Under the pieces are notes generated by a model. It had not been told where the DNA came from. It did no database searches and was given only the letters and a program-made list of their open reading frames with translations. The position numbers were made by a program, and so were the translations under genes. Below, one piece after another: positions 33,019 through 45,411 of a DNA stretch of 64,000 nucleotides (position 1 is its first letter; each line of letters opens with the position of its first letter). This stretch comes from Pontederia crassipes (lineage: Eukaryota; Streptophyta; Magnoliopsida; Commelinales; Pontederiaceae). Location: NCBI GenBank assembly GCA_030549335.1, contig CM060197.1, forward strand, positions 16,132,501-16,196,500, read 5' to 3'.

Positions 33019-33899
33019 CTGGAATTTCTGGAGGAGAGAGGGGGCTGAACATTCAGGTTTTGGAGCAAGGGTTTCATCACCACGCGGCTGCTGCTGGAGC
33101 TGCTGCTGGAGGAGCTGCTGGCAGAGACACTTGAAGCACATTGATTTGTAACTGTTCTTCATTTCATTTGATGTCAAGCTTTGTAAACATGAGGAGCTAA
33201 ACTCCATTTCTTCTAGGATAGGGTAGTAGTTTAGATTAGTTTTGGATGGATATGGACAGAATTATAATCTTGCACTGAAATCAAATCTGGTTTTTAGATT
33301 TCAGAACTATTCTGCATTGATTTATGCCATTGATAGGTCTCATTTGTAATCTATAACTGAGAAGTTATCTTTTGATCTAACTCTTGTTCAGAAATGAATA
33401 GGAATCAATGGTATGTTATTGAATTTCATTTTGATTGAAAAGTCTGATTTCTGATTTTCTAATTATCTGATTTCCTGATTTTTTCTGAATCTAAATTCCT
33501 GAACTATTTGAATCTGTTTGTCATTGTGGACCTGATTAATAGAGCAGCTGAGAAGTTGATATTGTCCCCAATCTTGATAATAAATGAATCAAGATGTCTG
33601 ACATTCTTCATGATTCAAATCTGTTCACTGTTCCTAATCTGATTTTGAAAATCAGAATTCTGATTCCCTGATTCTTGAAATTTCTGATTTCTGTGGCTGA
33701 TAGAATCTATTCTTCATTCCCAATCTGATTAGTTGAGTCATTGGAATATTGTTATTGCTCCTATCTTGTTCATGAATAAATCAAGATGTTAGGCATATTA
33801 TTTTAACTCAAATCAGATTGACCTTCTGATTTCTGAACTAAATTCCTGAATTCATGTTTTTCTGATTTTCTATTGGAATCTGTTTTACCAATTGAATCT

Positions 33900-34149
33900 T
33901 TCTATATATGGAAAGTGAAGGGGATACACGTTACACCACGATTTTGAATCAGAAGAGAAATTTATGATCATTCCGCAAAAATAGGGATCGCACCAAAGAC
34001 AAAAAACATTTGATTCATGTAACAGGAGTCATCCGAAAATTAGGATTTCAATTTACATTCAAGAGTTCTGTTTCCACACCCATTTAACGAGCAATTCTAG
34101 TGAGATTTGTAATATGAATACCTTTACGCTTTGTAGAGATGATTTAGCA
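33900..34149. other. Insert of about 250 bp present only in the 5' LTR
   Basis: The 3' LTR reads continuously TTGAATCCCCTGATTTC (about 44347), whereas the 5' LTR has the insert between TTGAATC and CCCTGATTTC. There are no terminal repeats and no clear target duplication. The composition (for example GATCGCACCAAAGAC, ACCTTTACGCTTTGTAG) differs from the LTR. It could be filler DNA captured during break repair. Organelle origin was considered but not established. Confidence 0.75.
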
Positions 34150-35213
34150 CCCTGATTTCTTCCAATCACTGAGAGGTGAACTTTAGGGATGTCTTGCAGT
34201 CCAAAGATGGGTCAAAAAGCAATTGGCAAGCCAAATTTCCATTGATTTAATAATCCTGAATTCCTGAAATGCTGATTTCTATTTTCTAGTTTTAATTGAA
34301 TTCTGATTTTCAATGTTAAACCTCAATTTAATCCATTACTGAGAGTAATCTTTAGGTCATCCTTGTGATTCAGAGATGAACCAAGGAGCAATGGATAATC
34401 ACTGAATTTCCCCTTTTAGATAGGATGTTTCTTAACCACATTTAATTAGAGTTTGTGTGGATTTTATTTTATTTTGCAACCGAGAGGTTGAATTTAAATC
34501 CCCCTGGAATTCAGAGATGAATCAAGGAGCACAAGCACCATATTTCGGTAGATTTCATCCTGGTTTGATTGATTGGAGTGATTCCATCTTTTTATGATTG
34601 CAATTACAAGTTATCATTCCAGAATTCTTTGAATTGTAAAAAATCAGCATTGAACCTTCATTTAAATCCAATGATAACTTGATTTTCAGTGAGGATTCTC
34701 TTTTGATTCTACCTAACTAACAACTATATGATAATATGTTGCTTAGTTGAAGGCTAATTGAGCTGTGAGAGCACTTATAATTCAGGTGGAACCAAAATTG
34801 GACATTCAATGATAACTTGATCCTATCCATCCTTAATTAATTTAGATGAACCCCAACTCCTAGAAGAACCTTCCTCATTGATAGTTAAACCTTTCTAGAC
34901 TTTAATCTAGAATTTATAACTCAGTTTTGATAAATTTCCAAAACCCAAAAATCAGTTATCATTCTGCATTCTGTTAAAATCTATTTTTACTTTCAATTAA
35001 AAATTTGTTTTGTGGTATTTGAGTAGAACTAATCTAGATTATTTTAGGGTGTCTTAGACTTCAAATTCTTGTAGATACGACAATCTGAGTCTACTACAAC
35101 TTACTTGTGCACTTGCAGCTAGTGAGTTGGGAGACCAAAAATTGAAAAATTGACCCTTTTACTTAATTTCAGCAAGTTATCACTCAAACACCCAAATATC
35201 ACTATCAAGTTTT

Positions 35214-35230
35214 TGGCGCCGTTGCCGGGG
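35214..35230 (+). other. Primer-binding site of the plus-strand Athila
   Basis: TGGCGCCGTTGCCGGGG, the tRNA-Asp-type site, six bases after the LTR end. Confidence 0.9.
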
Positions 35231-35367
35231 ATTTGAGGTCAATTAGGCTAACTTAGATAGTTTAGATTAGTTTTAGATTAGTTTTTAGTTTATTTGTTAG
35301 GCCAATTTTTAGTTTTTGCAAGTTATTATTTTTAACTTTTCACTTTTGTCTAGTTTTCATTTCTTTC

Positions 35368-36838
35368 TTGAATTTGATACTTCTGAATCTATTTATGCAG
35401 GACTTGGACCATCAAGAGGATTTATATGTATCAGAACCTGAACCAGAGAGGGCCTTTAACAGAAGGAAAAGAATCCAAAGAGAAGAGGCTAGAAGAAGGA
35501 TTTTTGAGGAAGACGCACATAATCCTGAATTTGAAAGAGTTGTGAATCAGAATATGGCAGCTCCTAGGACTCTTAGGGACTGTTATTCACCAAGTAATGC
35601 CAGGAATCAACCAGGGGGAGGAGCCTTAGCACCTATGGCAAACTTTGAAGTTAATCCAGCCTTGATTTCAATGATAAGGCAAAGTTAATTTTCTGGACTT
35701 AGGACTGAAGATCCAGCCTCTCATTTGGACAATTTCAAGGAGATGTGCAACACTGTAAACTTCAACAACATTCCCATGAATGCAGTTTATATGAGATTGT
35801 TTCCCTTCTCACTCAAAGACAAGGCCAAGACATGGTACAAAGGATTGAATCCTGAAGAGGTGGCCACTTGGGAATCAATTGTCCAATTGTTTCTTTCAGA
35901 ATTCTTTCCTCCTTCAAAGACTGATAACTTCAGGGTTCAAATAGTGAGGTTCTATTAGTTGGATCAAGAAAACATTTGTGAGGCATGGCAAAGACTCCAA
36001 GGGCTGTTAAGGGCATGTCCACACCATGGTTTTGAAAAGTGGCAGCTAGTCAACTATTTTCATAAGGGATTGAATTACCCTAGTAAGGTGGCACTAGATA
36101 CTACTGCAGGAGGCATCTTTGCATCTAAAAACATTGATGAAGCCTATCAACTCATTGAGAACATAGCCAAGAATCATCACTTTCTTACCCATGACAGAAC
36201 CAGGATGCCACCCATGGACAATTCAGTGAATCAATTGTCAACTCAATTTGAAGAGGTGCTGTACAAGACTTTGGAAAGGTTGAACTTAACTCCCAATGTC
36301 AATAGGGCTTCTACTCCTGAAACCAGGTGCTGTGTATGTGGTAACCAAGGCTATGTGTCAGAGAATTGCAACTTAATTATGCAGCAAGTGGAGCAAACAG
36401 TTGATTAAATCAATGCTGTGGGCAATTATGGAATCAAACCTCCTGCTGAGTTCTATACTCCAGAGAATAGGAATCATCCCTACTTTTCTTACAAGACTAA
36501 TCAATATCAAGGAGCTCCTATGCAGAATTCAAATTGGCAGCCCAAAATCCTGCCAAGGAATCAGCCATCATCCTATGGAAATCAGGGCCAAAATGCTCCA
36601 ATTAAGAGGAATCCATATGAGCCACCACCTCAAGTCCAAGCACCTCAATTCCAAACTGAAATGAAGGAGATGATCCAACAAATTCTGAAGAAGCAGGACA
36701 GCCAAGAAGAGGAGATATTGAAAATCAATTCTAGATTGGATGCCATGAATGGAAATAAGAAATTGTTGAAAGCCAAATTGCTCAACAGGCTAGTACATCA
36801 ACTAGACCTCCTTTATTCTTTCCTGGACAGCCAGAAGT
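35368..36838 (+). pseudogene. Athila gag with in-frame stops and a frameshift
   Basis: Frames 35368-35688, 35725-35958, 35959-36408 and 36418-36840 share one phase and are separated by stops: TAA at 35686, TAG at 35956, TAA at 36406. Blocks are MAAPRTLRDCYSPS, LFPFSLKDKAKTWY, a zinc knuckle CCVCGNQGYVSENC whose His is Tyr, and a PPQ-rich linker. Near 36770 a frameshift throws the end of gag out of frame relative to the following 36837 frame. It matches the gag of the minus-strand copy nearly block for block. Confidence 0.87.
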
Positions 36839-39800
36839 GAACCCGAAGGAGCAAGCAAAGGCCATCCAGCTCGGAAGTGAAAAAATGGTGGAGGAACCAT
36901 TGAAGAAAGTTGAGGATAATCAAGTCAATTCAGATTCAAAAGTTACTGAAGATCCAAGTGAAGAACCTGTGGTGGAAATTAGGAATTCAGGCCCTCAGAT
37001 TGAAGCAAAAGCAAGGGTTTTTGACAAGGTACCCTTCCCTCAAAGGCTAATCAAGGCAAGACAAGACCAGCAATATGGGAAGTTTTTGGAAATCCTGAAG
37101 AAGCTATACATTAATGTGCCCTTTGTTGAAGCCATTCAGGAGATGCCTTCATATGCCAAGTTCCTCAAGGAAATTCTAACCAAGAAGAGAAGAGTATTGG
37201 AGCATGAGACAATTGCATTGACTGAAGAGGCTTATGCAATTATCCAAAACAAGTTGCCTCCTAAGCTAAAGGATCCAGGGAGCTTCTCAATTCCATGTGA
37301 GATAGGAAATAGGAAAATCCAAAGAGCCATGTGTGACTTGGGTGCCTCTGTGAGTGTCATACAATTGTCCTTGTGCAGGAAACTTGAAGTTGGAGATTTG
37401 AAGCCTACAAATATGTCTCTTCAGCTGGCAGACAGGTCCATCAAATATCCACATGGGATTATTGAGGACATACTCCTCAAAGTTGGTAAATTCTATATTC
37501 CAGTGGATTTTGTAGTATTGGACATGGATGAAGATGTGAATACCCCCATTATCCTTGGGAGGCCCTTTCTAGCCACTGCAGGGACTGTGATTAATGTTAA
37601 GGAAGGGAGATTGACCTTCCAAATTAGAGAGGAGAAGATTGAATTCAATTTGGCACAAGTTATCAGTAGGCCAAGTTTTCTGAAAAATGACTTTGAAGAT
37701 GGGCAGCTGGATCAAGTGGTGGAGCAAGTTTCAGCTATAATTCCTATTGAAGACCCATTGCAAAGGTGTCTAATGTTTGATCATTTGAGAGAATTGGAGG
37801 ATCCAGAGGCTATGGTATACAAATCAGTGCTGAATTCTTCAAAATCAGTGGAAAATCTAGGGATTCAGGGTGAGGTGCAACAAGTTATCATTGCTGAACC
37901 CCAAGGCAATCCAGTTCAAGCCAATTCTAAGTTAGAACTCAAGCCTCTCCCTAGCAACCTGAAGTATGAATTCTTGGGAGAGAATTCAACTTTTCCTGTT
38001 ATCATTAATGCTAATTTATCCAAGGATCAGGTTAAAGAGTTGCTGAAAAGGTTGAAGTTGTATAGGGAAGTGATATGCTACTCAATTGAAGACATCAAGG
38101 GTATTAATCCCTCAATTTGCATGCATAGGATCCCTATGGAGGACAACTACAAACCCTCCATTGAATGTCAAAGGAGACTCAATCCTACCATGAAGGAAGT
38201 AGTTAAGAAGGAAGTATTGAAGTTGCTGAATGCAGGGATCATATACTCTATTTCAGATAGTGAGTGGGTCAGTCCAGTGCAGGTTGTGCCAAAGAAGGGA
38301 GGAATCACAGTGGTGAAGTCAGATTCAGATGAATTGATATCCACAAGGACCATTATTGGTTGGAGGATGTGTATTGACTTCAGAAAGTTAAACAATGCCA
38401 CAAGAAAGGACCACTTCCCATTGCCATTCATTGATCAGATGTTAGAGAGGTTGGCTAGGCATTCTCTTATCTAGATGGGTACTCAGGTTTCTTGCAAATT
38501 CCAATTCACCCTCAAGATCAATACAAGACTACATTTACTTGTCCATATGGGACTTTTGCTTATAGGAGAATGCCCTTTGGCTTATGCAATGCACCTGCCA
38601 CCTTCCAAAGATGTATGATGTCTATCTTTTCAGACTTTATTGAAGAAATTATGGAAGTTTTCATGGATGACTTTTCAGTATATGAAGATTCATTTGATGC
38701 TTGCCTAGAAAATTTGACCAAGGTGCTACAAAGATGTAGAGAGTCCAACTTGATCCCCAATTGGGAGAAGTGCCATTTTATGGTCCAAGAAGGGGTTGTC
38801 TTAGGACATGTGGTCTCAAGCAAAGGGATTGAAGTGGACAAGGCAAAAATTGAGGTGATTGAGAGGCTACCAACACCCACAAATGTCAAAGCAATTAGGA
38901 GTGTTTTTGGGCATGCAAGCTTCTACAGGAGGTTTATTAAAGATTTCTCCATGATAACTAGGCCCCTCACCAAGTTGCTGGCCAAGGATGTTGAGTTCCA
39001 TTTTGATGAAGAGTGTATGAAGGCATTCAAGAAGTTGAAAGAAGCCCTCACCTCAGCCCCTATAGTGCAGCCACCTGATTGGACTCTTCCTTTTGAAATC
39101 ATGTGTGATGCTTAAGACCAGGCTGTAGGGGCAGTCTTGGGACAAACCAGGGAGAGAAGACACCATGTTATATGCTATGCAAGCAAGACTCTAGATGAAG
39201 TCCAAATTAATTATGCAACTACTGAAAAGGAACTACTTGCTGTGGTGTATGCATTTGACAAATTCAGGCCCTACTTGGTGGGATCCAAGGTTATTGTATT
39301 CACAAATCACCAAGCAATGAGGCATTTAATCAACAAGAAGGAATCCAAGCCAAGGCTCATAAGATGGATCTTATTACTTCAAGAATTTGATGTTGAAATC
39401 AGGGACAAAAGGGGTAGTGAGAATTTAGTTGCTGACCACCTATCAAGAATGGAAGGAGTTCAAGAGTCCTCTACACTTCCTATCAATGATGCATTCCCTG
39501 ATGACAGTTTGATGGCAGTGATCACACCTATTAATCAAGTCCCCTGGTATGCTGACTTTGTAAATTACCTAGCATGTGGAATTGTCCCTCCTGATTACAC
39601 ATATCAGCAAAGAAAGAAATTCTTTCATGACCCGAAAGATTATTATTGAGATGATCCCCTTTTATTAAGAAAATCTCCTGATGGCATATTTAGAAGATGT
39701 GTACCCCAATCTTTATTTCAGAAAATATTGGAGGCATGCCACTCATCCCCTTATAGAGGGCATGGAGCCACTCAGAAGACTACTGCCAAAGTCCTCCAAT

Positions 39801-40832
39801 CTGGATTTTATTGGCCAAGTTTATTCAGGGATGCACACATTTTTGTGAAGGGCTGTGATCAATGCCAAAGAGCTGGTTCCATCTCAAGAAGGAATGAAAT
39901 GCCACAACAGGGAATTCTAGAAGTGGAAATATTTGATGTTTGGGGCATTGATTACATGGGCCCATTTCCTAGTTCATGTGGTTACAAGTTTATTCTTCTA
40001 GCTGTGGACTATGTGTCCAAGTGGATTGAGGCAATTCCCACCATGTGTCCAGGGCAGTGATCAGGTTGTTCAAGGAAGTTATCTTCCAAGGTTTGGAATT
40101 CCTAGAGTGGTCATAAGTGATGGAGGGAGCCATTTTATTGAAAAATATTTTGAGAACCTCCTAATTAAGTATGGAGTGAGGCACAAAGTTTCCACTGCCC
40201 ATCACCCTCAAACTAATGGCCAGGAAGAAGTATCAAATAGGGAGGTAAAGGCCATATTGGAGAAAATAGTTTCATTAACAAGAAAGGATTGGAGTTTGAA
40301 GTTGAATGAAGCTCTTTGGGCATATAGGACAGCATATAAGACCCCAATTGGTACTTCTCCCTACAAACTTGTTTATGGAAAAACATGCCTTTTGCCAATT
40401 GAGTTGAAACATAAGGCCTATTGGGCAGTCAAGGTACTCAATTATGATATGCATGCATGTGGGCAAAAGAGGCTCTTGCAAATTGATGAACTTGATGAAA
40501 TTAGGCTAAATGCCTACCACAATTCAGAATTTTACAAGGAGAGGACTAAAATATGGCATGATGGCAGGATTCTAAAAAGGGATTTCAAGGTTGGAGACCT
40601 TGTACTACTTTTCAACTCAAGGTTAAAGATTTTTTCAGGAAAGTTAAAGTCAAGGTGGAGTGGACCATTTAAAATTCACAAAGTCTATCCATATGGTGCT
40701 GTGGACCTTCTGAATCACAAGGATGATATATTTAAAGTGAATGGACAGAGGTTGAAGCTTTACAATCCCACAGCCATGGATTCTGCTAAGGAGGAGCTGA
40801 TTCTACAAGATTTGCCACAACCACCTCACTGA
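36837..40832 (+). pseudogene. Athila pol (protease, RT, RNase H, integrase) with stops and frameshifts
   Basis: Frame 36837-38474 covers protease (CDLGASVSVIQLS; ILGRPFLATAG) and the start of RT (MCIDFRKLN). It is lost at about 38470 by a deletion in the palm. 38492-39115 has [10 protein letters not shown] and thumb GHASFYRRFI, ending at a TAA within the RNase H start CDA. 39137-39649 holds RNase H ([19 protein letters not shown], the Asp changed to Asn), ending in a TGA. 39728-40060 and 40011-40832 give integrase (zinc-finger His-His-[34 protein letters not shown] with the catalytic Glu) separated by a frameshift near 40050. At least two stops and two frameshifts exclude function. The RNase H change is also visible. 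Confidence 0.88.
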
Positions 40833-42397
40833 TTTCACATTGTAACAATGTCTAGCCAAAGACATTAAAGAAAGGCACTTCTTGGGAGGTAACCCAAGCC
40901 ATTATCTACCTAATCTTTTTGTTTTTGCAGGAATAAGTGATGAAGAACCAGATCAATTCAGAACTCTCTAATTTAGGGAGTACCCTTACCCCTTTAGTTC
41001 TGATTTCTCCACTAAAAATTTAATGATAACTGATAATATCTTTTTCATCATACTACATTGATCATATCATTATCTGAATTAACATTCATATCAGTTATCC
41101 AAATCTCCTATAGCTTAAATTTAGTGAATTTCAGAAATTTCCAATGCATTATTGAAATTGTGCACTCAAAAATCTGATTTTACTATTCCACTGATATCCT
41201 TGGTTTCTATGCAGGCTCAGTTGAAACTATTGAAGATTGGATCACCCAAAAGATTCTGGATGAAAGGCCAAGAGGATTCAAATGCCCAATTTCATGCATT
41301 TCACTCCCACCCCCGCCTCTCTCCCTTGCCTTTGATTTTCAACACTAGGGACAGTGTTGAGAATAAGCTTGGGGGAGGAAACCTGGTGCTTTTCTAACCT
41401 TTACACCATATTTTTAATTGATTTTAATGCCCATTTATCATTTCATACTAGGTTATCAGTAGGTTTTGCAAGTTATCATTAGTTATCACTCGGTTTTCGC
41501 AAGTTATCACTAGTTATCACTATTCGAGTCCAATTCAAGTCTTGCCCTTACTTTGACTCTAAAATGGGTAGAATACCTCATTATGACAGTGGGTGCACTC
41601 CAATACCAAGTGGCCAACTTGGCCATTAGTCTTCTTGCTTTAATTGGCACTATTAATTCAGATGCAATTGAATGAACTTTCTGCTGAAATTTTTCTTTTT
41701 TGTGGATTAACACTAGCTACATTCATGGATTAATTAGAAAGTAGTAGATGTCTAGAAAGGAGTCAAGGATCTTGCTGCCATGTTAAATAGGAATTCTTGA
41801 CTAGTTGCATTTAAGGATCTAACCTATACTTGAGTTTGAACCATTGCTCACTTCATGAACAGAATGGAAAAGAAAGAAAAAGGAAAATGAAAAGTTGCAT
41901 GCATAGAAAAAGGGAAGAGAGCAAAACTTCCAAAGGAATCTCTCTTCAATGCAAAAAGAAAAGAAAAAAAAATTAGGAGAGCAAAACTTCCAAAGGAATC
42001 TCTCCTAAATAAAAAGAATAAAAATCAGGTGCTAAACCTGTTTATTGCATCCTCATGAATAAAAGTCAGGTTCTCAAACCTGTTTATGCAAAGGAAGGAA
42101 AATTTGTTCATGAAGAGATTGATGTTTCAAACTTTTTAGTAAAGTTGACAATCCTTATAATCCAAATCAGTTAATGTTAGTACTTCTATCATGACTTAAA
42201 TTTGCTTTAACCTTTGTGACTCCTTAGCTAGAATTTGGGATTGGAAAGAATGGGATGGAATATTAGCCAAGTGGGAAACTCATTTAGATGTTATTCGGCT
42301 GATTTTTCTATTCATTTGTGGATGATAAATTCAAATTCATCCTTAATTTCTGAATGTTTTGCTTGAGGACAAGCAAAAGGCTAAGCTTGGGGGAGTT
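40833..42397 (+). other. Non-coding region between integrase and 3' LTR of the Athila
   Basis: About 1.56 kb with no credible frame. Some Athila elements carry an env-like third gene here. I see none. It starts with the conserved AGGCACTTCTTGGGAGGTAA wording found after Athila integrase genes and ends in the polypurine tract GCTTGGGGGAG (42385-42395). Near 41915-42085 there are duplicated hairpin-forming words. Confidence 0.6.
41900..42090. repeat. Duplicated hairpin-forming segments before the 3' LTR
   Basis: GAGAGCAAAACTTCCAAAGG is repeated about 60 bases apart, each copy bounded by AGAGA...TCTCT that can pair. A second pair, CAGGT...AAACCTGTTTAT, is also duplicated (42025, 42068). Confidence 0.6.
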
Positions 42398-45300
42398 TGA
42401 TCACTAGCTGATCACTATATGTTTCTATCCCATTTTAGATGCATTTCATTCATATCGAGTCCCACTTTTGCCTATTTTTGAGCCAATTATACTTGGAATG
42501 CATAGATTGTGATAACTAGTTGATATTTCTCATTTCATACTTAATTCCATGTGCATAGAGGTTCTGAAATGCCAAAATCCATAAATATTTAAATTCTATG
42601 CCAAGTTATCATTTTTGGGACAAGTTATCATTCTCATATGTCAAGTTATCATTATTTTGAGTGAACTGATTTTCAATGGTTTTCTTGCCCTAAATCCATT
42701 ATTATCACTATAAATCATATTTGGATGGTCACATCTCAACTTGTGCAAAGTTTTAAGTCCATTTGAACAAGTTATCATTTTTCATTTACCAAGTTATCGT
42801 TAAAGGGCAATTCTGTCATTTTGACATGCAAAACCAGTTTTAACTCATTGCTGGTTAAATTTCATCACATTTGGATAACCACAACTCAAGTTATCATAAA
42901 TTATCATTTTTAAGGCTTATAACTTATCGTTTTTGGCACCCAAGTTATCACTCCTTTGAAATCTCATTCATATATGATTTCCGACTTCACTCACTTGTCA
43001 CTTTAGTCCATTTGATGCTTCTAATGCTTTGAATCACTTGCATTTGGATAATTTCTATGATTAGTGATAAGTTATCATTCCCGGGTCCAAAACCATCAAG
43101 TTTTCATATAGATTTCCAATCTTGCACAACACCAAATCCCTTTTGATCACTGAGCTGAGTCTACTTGTTGTTCTTACCCTTATTTGTTTATTTCCTATTA
43201 GAAGACCTTGATACTTGCTGTTATGTAATGTGGGGGGGGACCACTGATTTGCTGCCAAAAGAAAGCTGAGGGACCACTGATTTGCTGCTGGGGGACCTTG
43301 ATACTTGCCAAAAAGTTAGAAAAAGGTGGGGGGGGGGGGACCATTGATTTGCTGCCAAAAGAAAGCTGTGTAGTCAGGGAATCTTCAGGCCAGTGGACAG
43401 GTGGCTGCAATAAAAAAGAATAGAACATTCAGATGAGGATCAAAGGGTGGAGCGGATTCATATAAAAGCTGGAATTTCTGGAGGAGAGAGGGGGCTGAAC
43501 ATTCAGGTTTTGGAGCAAGGGTTTCATCACCAAGCGACTGCTACTGGAGCTGCTGCTGCTGGAGGAGCTGCTGGCCGCGACACTTGAAGCACATATGATT
43601 TGTAACTGTTCTACATTCCATTTGATGTCAAGCTTTGTAAACATGAGGAGCTAAACTCCATTTCTTCTAGGATAGGGTAGTAGTTTAGATTAGTTTTGAA
43701 TGGATATGGACAGAATTATAATCCTGCACTGAAATCAAATCTGATTTTCAGATTTCAGAACTATTCTGCATTGATTTATGCCATTGATAGGTCTCATTTG
43801 TAATCTATAACTGAGAAGTTATCTTTTGATCTAACTCTTGTTTAGAAATGAATAGGAATCAATGGTATGTTATTGAATTTCATTTTGATTGAAAAGTCTG
43901 ATTTTTGATTTTCTAATTATCTGATTTCCTGATTTTTTTCTGAATCTGAATTCCTGAACTATTTGAATCTGTTTGTCATTATGGACCTGATTAATAGAGC
44001 AGTTGAGAAGTTGATATTGTCCCCAATCTTGATCATAAATGAATCAAGATGTCTGACATTCTCCATGATTCAAATTTGTTCACTGTTCCTAATCTGATTT
44101 TGAAAATCTGAATTCTGATTCCCTGATTCCTAAAATTTCTGATTTCTGTGGCTGATAGAATCTATTCTTCATTCCCAATCTGATTAGTTGAGTCATTGGA
44201 ATGTTGTTATTGCTCCTATCTTGTTCAGGAATGAATCAAGATGTTAGGCATATTATTTTAACTCAAATCAGATTGACCTTCTGATTTCTGAACTGAATTC
44301 CTGAATTCATGTTTTTCTGATTTCCTATTGGAATCTGTTTTACCAATTGAATCCCCTGATTTCTTCCAATCACTGAGAGGTGAACTTTAGGGATGTCTTG
44401 CAGTCCAGAGATGGGTCAAGAAGCAATTGGCAAGCCAGATTTCCATTGATTTAATAATCCTGAATTCCTGAAATGCTGATTTCTGTTTTCTAGTTTTAAT
44501 TGAATTATGAATTCCAATGTTAAACGTCAATTTAATCCATTACTGAGAGGTAATCTTTAGGTCATTCTTGTGATTCAGAAATGAGCCAAGGAGCATTGGA
44601 TAATCACTGAATTTCCCCTTTTAGATAGGATGTTTCTTAACCCCATTTAATTAGAGTTTGTGTGGATTTCATTTTATTTTGCAACTGAGAGGTTGAATTT
44701 AAATCCTCCTAGAATTCAGAGATGAATCAAGGAGCACAAGCACCATATTTGGGTAGATTTCATCCTGGTTTAATTGATTGGAGTGATTCCATCTTTTTAT
44801 GATTGCAATTACAAGTTATCATTCCAGAATTCTTTGAATTGTAAAAAATCAGCATTGAACCTTCATTTAAATTCAATGATAACTTGATTTTCAGTGAGGA
44901 TCCTCTTTTGATTCTATCTAACTAAGAACTATATGATAATATGTTGCTTAGTTGAAGGCTAATTGAGCTGTGAGAGCAGTTATAATTCAGGTGGAACCAA
45001 AATTAGGCATCCAATGATAACTTAATCCTATCCATCCTTAATTAATTTATATGAACCCCAACTCCTAGAAGAACCTTCCTCATTGATAGTTAAACCTTTC
45101 TAGACTTTAATCTAGCATTTATAACTCAGTTTTGATAAATTTCCAAAATCCAAAAATCAGTTATCATTCTGCATTCTATTAAAATATGTTTTTACTTTCA
45201 ATTAAAAATCTATTTTGTGGCATTTGAGTAGAACTAATCTAGATTGTTTTAGGATGTCTTAGACTTCAAATTCTTGTGGATACGACAACCTGAGTCTACT

Positions 45301-45411
45301 ACAACTTACCTGTGCACTTGCAGCTAGTGAGTTGGGAGACCAAAAATTGAAAAATTGACCCTTTTACTTAATTTCAGCAGTTATCACTCAAACACCCAAA
45401 TATCACTATCA
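42398..45411 (+). repeat. 3' LTR of the plus-strand Athila, 3.01 kb
   Basis: Same ends as the 5' LTR, TATA at 43461-43468. A local rearrangement near 43225-43345 duplicates the GGGGGACCACTGATTTGCTG segment and expands its G-run. The 71-81 codon frames are not genes. Confidence 0.92.

Larger units (their letters stand above)
31965..35207 (+). repeat. 5' LTR of the plus-strand Athila, 3.24 kb
   Basis: TATA box TATAAAAG at 33011-33018. The U3 part is packed with AAGTTATCATT words. It carries an extra block of about 250 bases (33900-34149) absent from the 3' LTR. The 61-90 codon frames here are not genes. Confidence 0.92.
31965..45411 (+). mobile_element. Full-length but inactive Athila retrotransposon, 13.4 kb
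   Basis: LTRs at 31965-35207 and 42398-45411 share TGATCACTAGCTGATCACTA at the start and TATCACTATCA at the end. The exact 5-bp duplication CAATC flanks them (31960-31964, 45412-45416). A primer-binding site, gag-pol region and polypurine tract are in the expected order. LTR copies differ by many substitutions and some indels, so the insertion is not recent. It lies in the 5' LTR of the opposite-strand Athila of the same family. Confidence 0.93.

Noticed and set aside
33900..34149. Firm call of a plastid or mitochondrial DNA insert
   Set aside because: I could not match it to any organelle gene from the sequence alone, so it is reported only as an unidentified insert.
40833..42397. Athila env-like third gene
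   Set aside because: No frame longer than about 80 codons and no signal or membrane segment. The region is non-coding here.
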